Shown: positions 54,962-63,442 of the stretch, one piece after another
Numbering within the stretch: position 1 is the stretch's first letter
Layout: each line of letters opens with the position of its first letter
Origin: Alteromonas sp. LOR
GTDB lineage: Bacteria; Pseudomonadota; Gammaproteobacteria; Enterobacterales; Alteromonadaceae
Length of the DNA stretch: 64,000 nucleotides
Direction: 5' to 3'
NCBI RefSeq assembly: GCF_000753865.1
Contig: NZ_JQFW01000056.1
Span: forward strand, 310,001 to 374,000
Made by a program: the position numbers and the translations under genes
The notes under the pieces: generated by a model
Told to the model about the DNA's origin: nothing
Database searches by the model: none
The model's input: the letters and a program-made list of their open reading frames with translations, nothing else

Positions 54962-55659
54962 TTTCTTATAATATTCACGGTGGCATAGGGACAGATAAGC
55001 AGCATGACTACAAAAGGATTGGGCAGTATCTAACAAAACTTGGTGCTGACATTGTGTTATTGCAGGAAATGGATACCCGCCCAAGTGACAGAGATACGGC
55101 GCGGGATATTAACGATATCTGCGCCAACAATGCCTTTAGTCTTACTGCATCCCCGGCACTTACTGAGCCCGATGGGTGGTACGGCAATGCAGTGTTGAGT
55201 CGCTTTGACGTTTTGTCTAAAGAAACACTGGATGTAAGTCAGGATGGTAGACAACCGCGAAATGTTCAGTTAGTTGAGCTTCAAACGGAAAAAGGCCCGT
55301 TAACAGTGGTAAATACGCACAAAGGGCTTAAAACAAAAGAGAGAAAGTCTCAGTTCTCGCTGTTGCATACCTATTTAGAAAAGCGGTTAGAGAGTCACCC
55401 AATACCTATGGTGCTTGCCGGCGACTTCAACGAATGGCAGTTTTTCTCAAAAGCGTTTACGTCTTTAAATACATTGCTACACCAGCAAAAAATGGGGGCG
55501 ACATTTCCTAGTGGCTTCCCTGTTTTTTCACTCGACAGAGTGTGGGTATCAAGTGATATTCGCGTGCAGAAGTACGGCAAAGTTAAGGACAAGAAAACCG
55601 CAGTAATGTCTGATCATCTTCCTGTGCTTATCGATATCGAATTACCGGAACAAGGTTAG
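54949..55659 (+). CDS. Endonuclease/exonuclease/phosphatase family protein (YbhP-like)
   Basis: 236 aa. EEP motifs in order are VSYNIHGGIG, VLLQEMD, VVNTHKGL, LAGDFNEW and MSDHLPVLID; these supply the metal- and phosphate-binding residues. No signal peptide is seen. It overlaps the PLD-VTT gene by 13 bp, so translation is coupled. In E. coli the homologous ybhP stands beside the cardiolipin synthase clsB, which supports a lipid-phosphoester substrate over DNA. Biochemical function not established. Confidence 0.88.
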   Translation: MCRIVSYNIHGGIGTDKQHDYKRIGQYLTKLGADIVLLQEMDTRPSDRDTARDINDICANNAFSLTASPALTEPDGWYGNAVLSRFDVLSKETLDVSQDGRQPRNVQLVELQTEKGPLTVVNTHKGLKTKERKSQFSLLHTYLEKRLESHPIPMVLAGDFNEWQFFSKAFTSLNTLLHQQKMGATFPSGFPVFSLDRVWVSSDIRVQKYGKVKDKKTAVMSDHLPVLIDIELPEQG

Positions 55660-55685
55660 TAGCCAGTTATCATCACTATCTGCAA

Positions 55686-56651
55686 CTAAGTAACTGATGT
55701 GGCAAATTCAAGCTTGCCGCACCAGTGCTGAAGGTCATATTCGGCGCTAACCACCTTTTTGATAGTACCCAAGGCTTGTTGAATATGCCGTTGTTTAACT
55801 GCATTTTTGTCTGTAAATGCGAACACCGTGCGGTGCATATCTGGCTCTACGATTTTAACTGACTCGACTAGGCCAGACTCTTTGAGATGAAAAATAGCGG
55901 ATGTAGGCAGAATCATTACGCCTTCACCATTAATAACTTGTCGCAGGCCTGTCATTAATTGTCCGGAATAAGCGTGATCGTGATTTAACATTACACCTGT
56001 TTTTTGTTCGTAATACGCAATTAACTGCCCTAGTGAATCTTTTATTCCCGGCGAGAGTAATGGAATCTCCCGCAACTCACAAAACGAAACTTCTGCTCGA
56101 TGACGAAGAAATTCAAACTCTCGCTTTTCAGTGGATGCAGAAAACACCAGGTGCATTTCTTCTTGAATCAAAGGGGTAGCATGTGTGCTTTTATCATCGA
56201 CAGCTTCTCGATAAGTTAACGCGATATCGATGTGCTTTGATTCAAGCCAGTCTTTGATGGTGTAGGAAGGCCCTGTACTTATTTCTACTTTTAATCTTTC
56301 ACTCGATTTACCCATTTCAGTAAGCAGCGGCAGCGAGACCACATTTCCAATAGAGGGAATAACGCCAATTTTAATCACTCTATTTTGCGAGTGACTTTCC
56401 TCACTTACTGCATTTTTGGCAACATCCATTTGCTCTAACAGTGCCGTTGCATGAGTAAGGAAAATTTCGCCAGCAGCAGTGAGGGTTATGCCCGCAAAAC
56501 TGCGGTTAAATAAGGTGGCTTTAATCTCTCTTTCTAAGCTTGCCAATTGCTGACTCACCGCAGGTTGAGCAATACTGAGGGCTCGTGCTGCAGACGCAAT
56601 ACTGCCTTTCTTCGCGGCGGTAACAAAATATTCCAACTGTTTTGAATGCAC
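55686..56651 (-). CDS. LysR family transcriptional regulator
   Basis: 321 aa from a GTG at 56651 with a GAGGTG ribosome site; the frame continues upstream for 19 codons without one. The helix-turn-helix is SIASAARALSIAQPAVSQQL, followed by LEREIKATLFNRSFAGI. The effector domain begins near VIKIGVIPSIGNVVS and resembles the Nac/Cbl subgroup. It is divergent from a TauE/SafE gene and a Tat-exported aminotransferase gene, its likely targets. Confidence 0.87.
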   Translation of the reverse strand: MHSKQLEYFVTAAKKGSIASAARALSIAQPAVSQQLASLEREIKATLFNRSFAGITLTAAGEIFLTHATALLEQMDVAKNAVSEESHSQNRVIKIGVIPSIGNVVSLPLLTEMGKSSERLKVEISTGPSYTIKDWLESKHIDIALTYREAVDDKSTHATPLIQEEMHLVFSASTEKREFEFLRHRAEVSFCELREIPLLSPGIKDSLGQLIAYYEQKTGVMLNHDHAYSGQLMTGLRQVINGEGVMILPTSAIFHLKESGLVESVKIVEPDMHRTVFAFTDKNAVKQRHIQQALGTIKKVVSAEYDLQHWCGKLEFATSVT

Positions 56652-57310
56652 AACACCACCTCGGTGAAATTTATGAATCAACACACCGATGCATACTTGC
56701 TCACGCATCCGCTGTGTTGAATAGGTAGTAAAAAGCCGGCAATTTATAGCTAAGTGGTTTATCGCCAGAGACTGTTCTCAATAAGGCCGTTTACAGCAAG
56801 CATGCTTAGCATTGCTCTTTTGTATAGACGAGAGCAGCAAAGTATATGCCACCAAATTTGCTCCCAAATTTGTTCACAAGAACCTCTCACGTACAGCCGT
56901 ATCTATCGACTACGACATACAGCATGGTTTTTTCTGGCGTCTCATCCCTAAAAATTTAAAGCATCGATTTAACTAGCTACAGACCAATAAAATCAATGGT
57001 TCGAGGACAGGCTCAATACTTTCCTTATACCCCTAAATAATGTTCTTTCTTCCTCGCTGGTAAAAGAGCTTTTAGCCTACGAACATGAAACGCATTTTTT
57101 TAAAATGGGCGTAGGCTGGAATAGTCGCTTTGCATAGCGCCTTTGTTGTGCATTGTATTGCTTAAAATCAGTGCATATAAGCGACGTAAATAACGACACT
57201 TATAACAGCACATATAGGAATGCATACAAGAACGCCAAGCCTGGCTACTGTTAAACGCTCAAGTTCATCAATTTATCAGTGCAACAACTTTCAATGGAGC
57301 AAAAGCGTTA
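56652..57310. other. Long intergenic region upstream of the LysR and TauE/SafE genes
   Basis: About 660 bases without a supported gene. It contains a large hairpin at 57074-57117: the 8-bp stem AGCCTACG/CGTAGGCT with a second inner stem (ATTTT/AAAAT). Both promoters and a LysR site should be here; no T-N11-A motif could be fixed with confidence. Confidence 0.4.
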
Positions 57311-58132
57311 ATGGAAATAGAACTACTGCTGTTTGTAGTTACGTTATGTGCAACAGGTGCAATTGCGGGGATAACTGCAGGCCTGTTCGGCAATGGTGGA
57401 GGCTTTGTTGTAGTACCTGCCCTTTTAGCGGTATTTCCTTTCTTCACTCCTCCTTCAGAGGCATTGGTAAAAGTGGCCATTGGAACCTCGTTAGCCTCTA
57501 TTGTTGTTTCAAGTGCTCGTTCTGTCATGGCTCATAAAGCTAAAGGCGCTGTGGACTTCGACATACTTCGCTCGTGGAGCATTTGGCTTGTGCTGGGTGT
57601 AATAGGTGGAGTGGCGATAGCAAGTTATACCAGCGCTAACGGCCTCACCGTAGTATTCGCAGCCGGTGTATTATTGTACTCGGTGTATTTTTTATTTCCT
57701 GAATTCGTCGTTCGACCAGGCCTTGTATTCGCGATGCCCACGGGAAAGGGTAAAGCCTTGCTTGCCTTCGTATTAGGAGGCTTTTCTGCATTGCTGGGTA
57801 TTGGTGGCGGCACACCAACCGTTATCACCATGGTGATGTGCAAACGCAGTATTCAGCAAGCGGTAGCTACCGCTGCAGGCGTTGGCTTTTTAATTGGATT
57901 GCCCGGTGCTATAGGCTTTTTATTTATGACGCATTCCCAAACCGGTGCACTGCCGTTTGGTACCGTTGGCTACATTAATCTACCTGCCCTTGTGGCTATT
58001 AGCATTGGCGCTATTTTTACCGCGCCTATTGGGGCCAAAATGGCCCATAACTTTAGTGAAAAAAGACTGAAGCGCTTATTTGGTATCTATCTCGTCCTTG
58101 TGTCTAGCGCTATGTTTTACAAAGCAATGTAG
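57311..58132 (+). CDS. Sulfite exporter TauE/SafE family protein
   Basis: 273 aa inner-membrane protein with about 8 hydrophobic segments. The internal duplication is visible as AGITAGLFGNGGGFVVVPAL in the first half and VLGGFSALLGIGGGTPTVIT in the second. It is only distantly like the exporter at 21888. The gene is followed after 46 bp by the aminotransferase gene and divergent from a LysR regulator. Export of a small sulfur or carboxylate anion linked to that enzyme is inferred. Confidence 0.85.
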   Translation: MEIELLLFVVTLCATGAIAGITAGLFGNGGGFVVVPALLAVFPFFTPPSEALVKVAIGTSLASIVVSSARSVMAHKAKGAVDFDILRSWSIWLVLGVIGGVAIASYTSANGLTVVFAAGVLLYSVYFLFPEFVVRPGLVFAMPTGKGKALLAFVLGGFSALLGIGGGTPTVITMVMCKRSIQQAVATAAGVGFLIGLPGAIGFLFMTHSQTGALPFGTVGYINLPALVAISIGAIFTAPIGAKMAHNFSEKRLKRLFGIYLVLVSSAMFYKAM

Positions 58133-58178
58133 GCGCGTGCAACAAAAAAATTAACGATTAAGAAAAAGGAATAACACC

Positions 58179-59360
58179 ATGACTATGAATCGCTCAAGAC
58201 GCTTATTTCTTGGCGGAAGCGCCGCGGCTACGGCTGTAGGAGCAAGCGGCATTGTTACCACCCTAGGCGCTCAGGCAGCAACCGCTCAGGCATTAAAAAA
58301 TCAACCGCCACTTCGCTATGGCCCTAAACCTGGCGTAGCTAAGCTTAATGCCAATGAAAACCCATTTGGACCGAGCCCCGCTGCACTTAAAGCCATATCG
58401 GATGCTGCAGCGCAAGGTGGTGCATACTATGCCTATCCTGCAGCCATGAGATTAATAGACATGATTGCAGAGCGACACGGCATTGAAAAAACAAACATAT
58501 CGCTAAGCGCAGGCTCAAGCCCAATTTTATCTTATACCGCGTTAGCCGCTAGTCAAAAGGGCCATATTTTAGGGCCCGACCTATTTTGGGATACCACATC
58601 CAAAGCGCCTGAAAAACAAGGGGGTCGTGAAATTATCCGCGTAGCTAATACGGCCGCGCTAGATATCGATTTAGACACTATTTACAACGCTATCGATGGC
58701 TCTATTGGTATGGTGCACATATGTAATCCTAATAACCCAACTGGAAAAATTTTAGACCCTAAAGCGCTGAGAGAGTTTTGCATTAAAGCCTCTAAGAAAA
58801 CGCTGGTGCTGGTAGATGAAGCATACAACGAACTTACCGATGACCCATCGGCACATACCATGATCCCACTAGTTAAAGCTGGCCACAATATTGTCGTGGC
58901 TCGTACCTTCTCGAAAATTTATGGCCTTGCGGGTATGCGGGTGGGTTACCTAATAGCATCAGAACAAAATACTGAATGGGTAAATCAATACGGGATGGGT
59001 AATTACACGTTGAACCAAGCCGGTCTTGCGGCAGCGATTGCAAGCTATAACGATGATGCATTTCTCACGTTTTCGAAAGATAAAATTCTACAGGGACGCG
59101 CGATGGTGATGGATGCTGTGAAAGCTAACGGTTTGACAGCCGCATCATCGAGTACTAATTTTGTATTTGTCAATTTAGGAAGTGGAAATGCTGAACACTT
59201 CAGACGTGCAATGGCTGAAAAAGACATATTGATCCGCGGTATTTACAGAAGTTACAACAATTGGTCTCGGGTTAGCATGGGCACAATTAGCGATGTGCAA
59301 AGGTATATTGATGCAATACCAGAAGCCCTAGAAAAGATGGAAAAAGCCCAAAACGCGTAA
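58179..59360 (+). CDS. Tat-exported class I/II PLP aminotransferase (HisC-like)
   Basis: 393 aa. The N-terminus (MNRSRRLFLGGSAAATAVGA) is a twin-arginine signal with SRRLFL, cut near residue 36, so the folded enzyme would be exported to the periplasm. The catalytic domain is of the histidinol-phosphate aminotransferase type: KLNANENPFGPSP, VHICNPNNPTGK, LVDEAYNELTDD and the PLP-binding Lys246 in RTFSKIYGLAGMRVGY. Exported aminotransferases are uncommon, and PLP would have to be bound before export through Tat. AAGGA precedes the start. The TauE/SafE gene is upstream in the same unit. Confidence 0.87.
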   Translation: MTMNRSRRLFLGGSAAATAVGASGIVTTLGAQAATAQALKNQPPLRYGPKPGVAKLNANENPFGPSPAALKAISDAAAQGGAYYAYPAAMRLIDMIAERHGIEKTNISLSAGSSPILSYTALAASQKGHILGPDLFWDTTSKAPEKQGGREIIRVANTAALDIDLDTIYNAIDGSIGMVHICNPNNPTGKILDPKALREFCIKASKKTLVLVDEAYNELTDDPSAHTMIPLVKAGHNIVVARTFSKIYGLAGMRVGYLIASEQNTEWVNQYGMGNYTLNQAGLAAAIASYNDDAFLTFSKDKILQGRAMVMDAVKANGLTAASSSTNFVFVNLGSGNAEHFRRAMAEKDILIRGIYRSYNNWSRVSMGTISDVQRYIDAIPEALEKMEKAQNA

Positions 59361-59616
59361 CCACTAACGCTATTCATGTGCGCTGAATATCGCGGCGCAC
59401 ACATCCATACCTTTATAAATATCTTCATTTGCCCCTTTAGCGCCACTTTTAGACTTAAAGTATAATACGCACAAAAGTCACTTTTGCCATATAATCTCAA
59501 TTATTGAAAGTACGGCTAACTGCAAACTTTTTCTCATTGATTGTTGCAGTAACGCTAATCTTGCACATACTTTACTACTGTGCAGACACGATGGATGCCA
59601 TCTAGGAGATTTTTTA

Positions 59617-59982
59617 ATGTCGATATCTGTTTTAGTTGCTGATGATTCTAAGCTGTCTAGACGCAGTGTTATTCGTGCATTGCCACAAGATTTAGACTAT
59701 ACCATTAGTGAAGCAACGAATGGTCAAGAGGCCATAAACTTGCTAGCAGAAACAACGTTTGATCTACTATTGCTCGACCTCACTATGCCTGAGGTAGATG
59801 GCGTTGGCGTGTTGGAATACCTTCACGAACAAGAAAGTACACTTAACGTCATTGTTATCAGTGCTGATTTTCAGCCAGAGAAACAGAAGATTGTGATATC
59901 CCTTGGCGCAAAACGCTTTTTGAGAAAACCACTAGACAAAGAAGAGCTCGCTATGGCGATGTTCGAATTGGGGTACTTATGA
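59617..59982 (+). CDS. CheY-like single-domain response regulator
   Basis: 121 aa consisting only of a receiver domain. The acidic pair is VADDSK, the phosphorylated Asp is residue 54 (LLLDLTMPEVDG), the Thr/Ser switch is VIVISADF and the Lys is in FLRKPLDKEE. An AGGAG site lies eight bases before the ATG. Its stop overlaps the start of the CheC-like gene (ATGA), so the two are translationally coupled. With no output domain it must act by protein contact. Confidence 0.9.
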   Translation: MSISVLVADDSKLSRRSVIRALPQDLDYTISEATNGQEAINLLAETTFDLLLLDLTMPEVDGVGVLEYLHEQESTLNVIVISADFQPEKQKIVISLGAKRFLRKPLDKEELAMAMFELGYL

Positions 59983-60563
59983 GTATTGTGTTACCACTTG
60001 ACGAAGATCAAAGAGATGCGCTGCAAGAGTTGCTCAATATATCAATGGGGCAAGCTGCAAATTCACTGGCTCAACTCATTGAAACGAAAATTGACATTTC
60101 TATCCCAAAAATTTCTACGGTGACGCCAAACGAACTGTATGGTTTGCTGTTTGAAACAAAAGACGCCTTTTATACGCGCCAGTCATTTTTGGGTGATATC
60201 CATGGCGAAGTCATGTCGGTGCTATCACAGTCTGGCCTGGCTGAAGTGGCAAAGCTGATGGACTACGAAGAGCCTCTTACAAAAGAAGACATTCAAGAAA
60301 TCATACTCGAGCTTTGTAACATTCTTGCAGGTGCTTGCTTAGCAGGGCTGTCTGATCAGTTAGAGCTGACCACGAACTTAAATATGCCAACCCTATTTCA
60401 ACCTGAAAAGTCCAACTTTAGCGACCTGCAGTGGCAGCATACCTTAGTGATGGAGGTGCAATTTATCATTGCCATATCATCATTCAGTATGCGCGTTGTT
60501 TTTTGTTTAGACGATGAGTCTCTCATCAGAATGAAAGACACATTGGATGAGTTACTCGGGTAA
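59979..60563 (+). CDS. CheC-like CheY-P phosphatase
   Basis: 194 aa. CheC proteins have two phosphatase sites with the pattern ExxN on long helices; both are seen: QELLNISMGQAANSLAQL (about residue 15) and ILELCNILAGACLAGLSDQL (about residue 110). It should dephosphorylate the CheY-like protein encoded immediately upstream. It lies between the receiver and kinase genes and overlaps both by a few bases. Confidence 0.88.
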   Translation: MSIVLPLDEDQRDALQELLNISMGQAANSLAQLIETKIDISIPKISTVTPNELYGLLFETKDAFYTRQSFLGDIHGEVMSVLSQSGLAEVAKLMDYEEPLTKEDIQEIILELCNILAGACLAGLSDQLELTTNLNMPTLFQPEKSNFSDLQWQHTLVMEVQFIIAISSFSMRVVFCLDDESLIRMKDTLDELLG

Positions 60564-61873
60564 TGTTCGAACAACTCGTTAGTAAACTTCCCGTCGGGAT
60601 CGGCATTGTTGACGAAGCATTCACCGTGGTTTACTTGAATGACTTTTTTTTAGACCGCTTGCCACACGAGTTGCGAAAAGATTACAAAGAACAACCTGTT
60701 ACTGAATTATTCAAAGGCCAAGGAAAGTTTCTTAAACGGCGACTTAAGTCAGTGTTTGTGTTGCAACACCCCAGCTTTAGTTATTGGGAGCAACGGCCAC
60801 ACATTTTCCCGTTTAAAAGTAGCCGCCCTATTACGGGCGAAGAAACCCAGATGTATCAAAATATGGAAATTATTCCTATAAAAGATAATACATCCGGCAG
60901 AAAACTAGCCTGTATATTTCTTCAAGACGTAACCGCCCAAGCCAGCTATTTTCGTGCCCAGCAAAAGCTCTCTCAAGCGCTCAAAAAAGAACACGCTGAA
61001 CAGCGTAAGCTCATCAGAAAACTGGATACCGCACAAAGCCAGCTTATTCAAGCTGAAAAAATGGCCTCAACGGGACAGCTAGCTGCAGGCATTGCTCATG
61101 AAATCAATAATCCTATTGGCTTTGTTACTGCAAACTTAGATACCTTGTCTCAATATGCGTCACATCTTTTGGCAATATGCGATGGTGTGGAATCTCAGAT
61201 TACTCATTTCACAGAAGAGATGCAGGAACAGGTGCAATCTCTCTATGAAAGTAACCACTATGCAATGCTAAAGGACGATATTACCGAGCTTATTGACGAA
61301 TCGAGCGAAGGTTTGAGCCGTGTGAGAGACATCGTTGAAAACCTTAAAAACTTTTCTTTAGAGACCGCGGATGGTTATCAAAACATTGAAGTGTGCTCAG
61401 TCGCGAAACAGCTTATTACCCTTATATCAGCGCAGTATGCGAAGCCTGAGTATAAATTTGAATGTGCTAAGGAAAAGCTAGAAGTCATCGGTGACCCAGG
61501 CACGCTCAAGCAAGCACTGATGAACGTGATGGTTAACGCAGCCCAAGCCATTGAAGATAAAGGCTTTATAAAGCTGAGCATTATCGAAAATGACAATGAT
61601 ATCGCGTTTAAAATTTTAGACAGCGGGTGTGGTATTGCCGAACAAAACCTAAAGCGTATATTTGAACCTTTCTTTACTACAAAACCTGAAGGGCAAGGCC
61701 AGGGGTTGGGCTTATCCGTTGCCTATACCGCAATAGAGAAACATCAGGGAAAAGTGTCTATAAGCAGTAAAGAAGGCAAAGGCACCGTTGTACAAATTAC
61801 GATTCCAAAAAGCCCCCCGCAATCTTCCTCTACTGATAATTCAGAGCCCGCGACTGAAGCGCTTTCTGAATAG
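60563..61873 (+). CDS. Soluble PAS sensor histidine kinase
   Basis: 436 aa, no membrane helix. A PAS domain (about 5-125) is followed by a coiled coil (130-170) and a kinase core: His179 in AAGIAHEINNPIGFV, the N box in ALMNVMVNAAQAI, G1 in DSGCGIAEQN and G2 in GQGQGLGLSVAYTAIEKHQG. The H-box type is that of kinases with the HEINNPIGF signature. It overlaps the CheC-like gene at the TAATG junction, completing a three-gene CheY-CheC-kinase operon. It is the probable phosphodonor of the CheY-like protein. Confidence 0.9.
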   Translation: MFEQLVSKLPVGIGIVDEAFTVVYLNDFFLDRLPHELRKDYKEQPVTELFKGQGKFLKRRLKSVFVLQHPSFSYWEQRPHIFPFKSSRPITGEETQMYQNMEIIPIKDNTSGRKLACIFLQDVTAQASYFRAQQKLSQALKKEHAEQRKLIRKLDTAQSQLIQAEKMASTGQLAAGIAHEINNPIGFVTANLDTLSQYASHLLAICDGVESQITHFTEEMQEQVQSLYESNHYAMLKDDITELIDESSEGLSRVRDIVENLKNFSLETADGYQNIEVCSVAKQLITLISAQYAKPEYKFECAKEKLEVIGDPGTLKQALMNVMVNAAQAIEDKGFIKLSIIENDNDIAFKILDSGCGIAEQNLKRIFEPFFTTKPEGQGQGLGLSVAYTAIEKHQGKVSISSKEGKGTVVQITIPKSPPQSSSTDNSEPATEALSE

Positions 61874-61927
61874 CGTTGACGAAAAAGCGTCTTGCCTAGA
61901 TATTGGCTAAGTTTCGGGCACCGTTTC

Positions 61928-62011
61928 TGGCTAATAGCTCTTTTCTAATAGGTCCTTGCTAATAGCTTCTTGCTAATAGCTTCTTGCTAATAGCTTCTTG
62001 CTAATAGTTCC
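61928..62011. repeat. 14-bp tandem repeat array, six units
   Basis: Three exact units TTGCTAATAGCTTC (61956, 61970, 61984) are preceded by two degenerate units (61928, 61942) and followed by one (61998). The array lies 54 bases after the kinase stop and is not coding. The period is the same as in the array at 41092. Confidence 0.9.
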
Positions 62012-62138
62012 AGCGCATTTTGTAAGGTAGCGCTGAGATCAACACCTGTATCAGTCGCGTAATACAAACACGCAATACGTATCTATCTAGTTATATATTC
62101 GCCAGTTAGTTTAGCCGCTCTCTGTTAGTTGCTGTCAG

Positions 62139-63158
62139 TTAAGCGGCCGAGGGCTGAGTAAACATTAATACACTATCATCTACCAGCGTTTTTGTTAGCT
62201 CTCCCTCGGCAACCAAATAATTTAAATGGGCGTAACACTCTGCCACAGCAAACACCATATTTCTGCTTGAGAGCTTTCGCTTGAACATCACGGGCAATAG
62301 CTCAGCCACTGTTTGAGGGGTAGCACACGCACTTTTTAATGCACTAAGATGTCGATGGTGATGAGCAAGTAATTCATCAACCCGTTGGTGCAAGCCTACA
62401 AACGGGAGCTTGTGAGCGGGTAATACAACTGTATCTTTTGGGAGCGTTTTGAACGGAGGGAGCGTGGTAAGGTAGTCATTCAAAGTAAGCGCGTCAGGCT
62501 CGGTAGAGTAAGCGCCAATATTTGGCGTTATCATGGGCAGTATGTGATCGCCTGAAATCAACACCCCTTTACTTTCGCAGTACAGACAAGCGTGCTCTGG
62601 AGAATGTCCCCTTCCAACCAATACTTTCCACTCGTTATTATCAAATGACAGCACATCGTTGTGCTTCAATCGCGTATAACTCACTGGAATGGGTGATACA
62701 ACTTGGCTAAACCCTTTGCCATCTCCCTGAGTAAGCTTTTCAACTAGCTCGCTGTCTAGGCCAGCTTGACTAAAATAACGGACATCTCTTTTATTCGACG
62801 CACCATTTTTACCCGCACAAAACGCTCTAGCAGTGAAGTACTCAGTTTGTGACATATAAAAAGGAACATCAAATTCGTCGGCAATCCAACCCGCTAACCC
62901 AATGTGGTCGGGATGAAGATGGGTGACGATAACGGCGGATATATTGCCATCGAGCTTTTCAAATATCTGTTGCCACAACGCTTTCGTTGTCGACGTACCA
63001 ATACCCGTATCAACAACCACCCAGTTGTCTTCATCTTTAATGAGATAGAGATTAATGTGGTCAAGTTCAAACGGCAAAGGCATAGTTAGCCACATAACAC
63101 CGTTCGCAATTTCAACAAGTTCACCAGGCTGTGGCTGTTTGTCTGCTAGATATTGCAT
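62139..63158 (-). CDS. MBL-fold metallohydrolase with C-terminal helical domain
   Basis: 339 aa. The metallo-beta-lactamase motif is VTHLHPDHIGLAGW, with further ligands in GRGHSPEHACLYC, ISGDHILP and VLPAHKLPF. After residue 255 a helical, winged-helix-like tail follows (VDELLAHHHRHLSALKSA, AVAECYAHLNYLVAEGELTK), typical of the MBL proteins related to hydroxyacylglutathione hydrolase or LACTB2. GAGGT precedes the ATG. Substrate not assignable; a thioester or RNA-like phosphoester are options. Confidence 0.88.
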   Translation of the reverse strand: MQYLADKQPQPGELVEIANGVMWLTMPLPFELDHINLYLIKDEDNWVVVDTGIGTSTTKALWQQIFEKLDGNISAVIVTHLHPDHIGLAGWIADEFDVPFYMSQTEYFTARAFCAGKNGASNKRDVRYFSQAGLDSELVEKLTQGDGKGFSQVVSPIPVSYTRLKHNDVLSFDNNEWKVLVGRGHSPEHACLYCESKGVLISGDHILPMITPNIGAYSTEPDALTLNDYLTTLPPFKTLPKDTVVLPAHKLPFVGLHQRVDELLAHHHRHLSALKSACATPQTVAELLPVMFKRKLSSRNMVFAVAECYAHLNYLVAEGELTKTLVDDSVLMFTQPSAA

Positions 63159-63442
63159 GGCATACCTCTTTTAAAGATACAAAACTGATTATAAGGGATG
63201 TTACTTCTAACGCGGCTTAAACGTAAAAACAAACGTATCTCTCGAATGGACATCTATAGTAGTAAGTTATAGCAATAGGCTGACTTTGTAGTTAATGGAA
63301 TGAGGATAACCAACGGCGAGGTGCGGTATACTTAGCTTTTCTGGCTGGAAATCGGGTTTCCAATACCTAATTAGCACCAATAGGTTTTGAAAAGTGGTAG
63401 TAGATCATTGTTTAAAGTTGATAGACAAAAGAAAAGCATGGC

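Noticed and set aside
56754-56951. 65-codon plus-strand frame in the gap before TauE/SafE
   Set aside because: No ribosome site and shadow-like composition; treated as intergenic.
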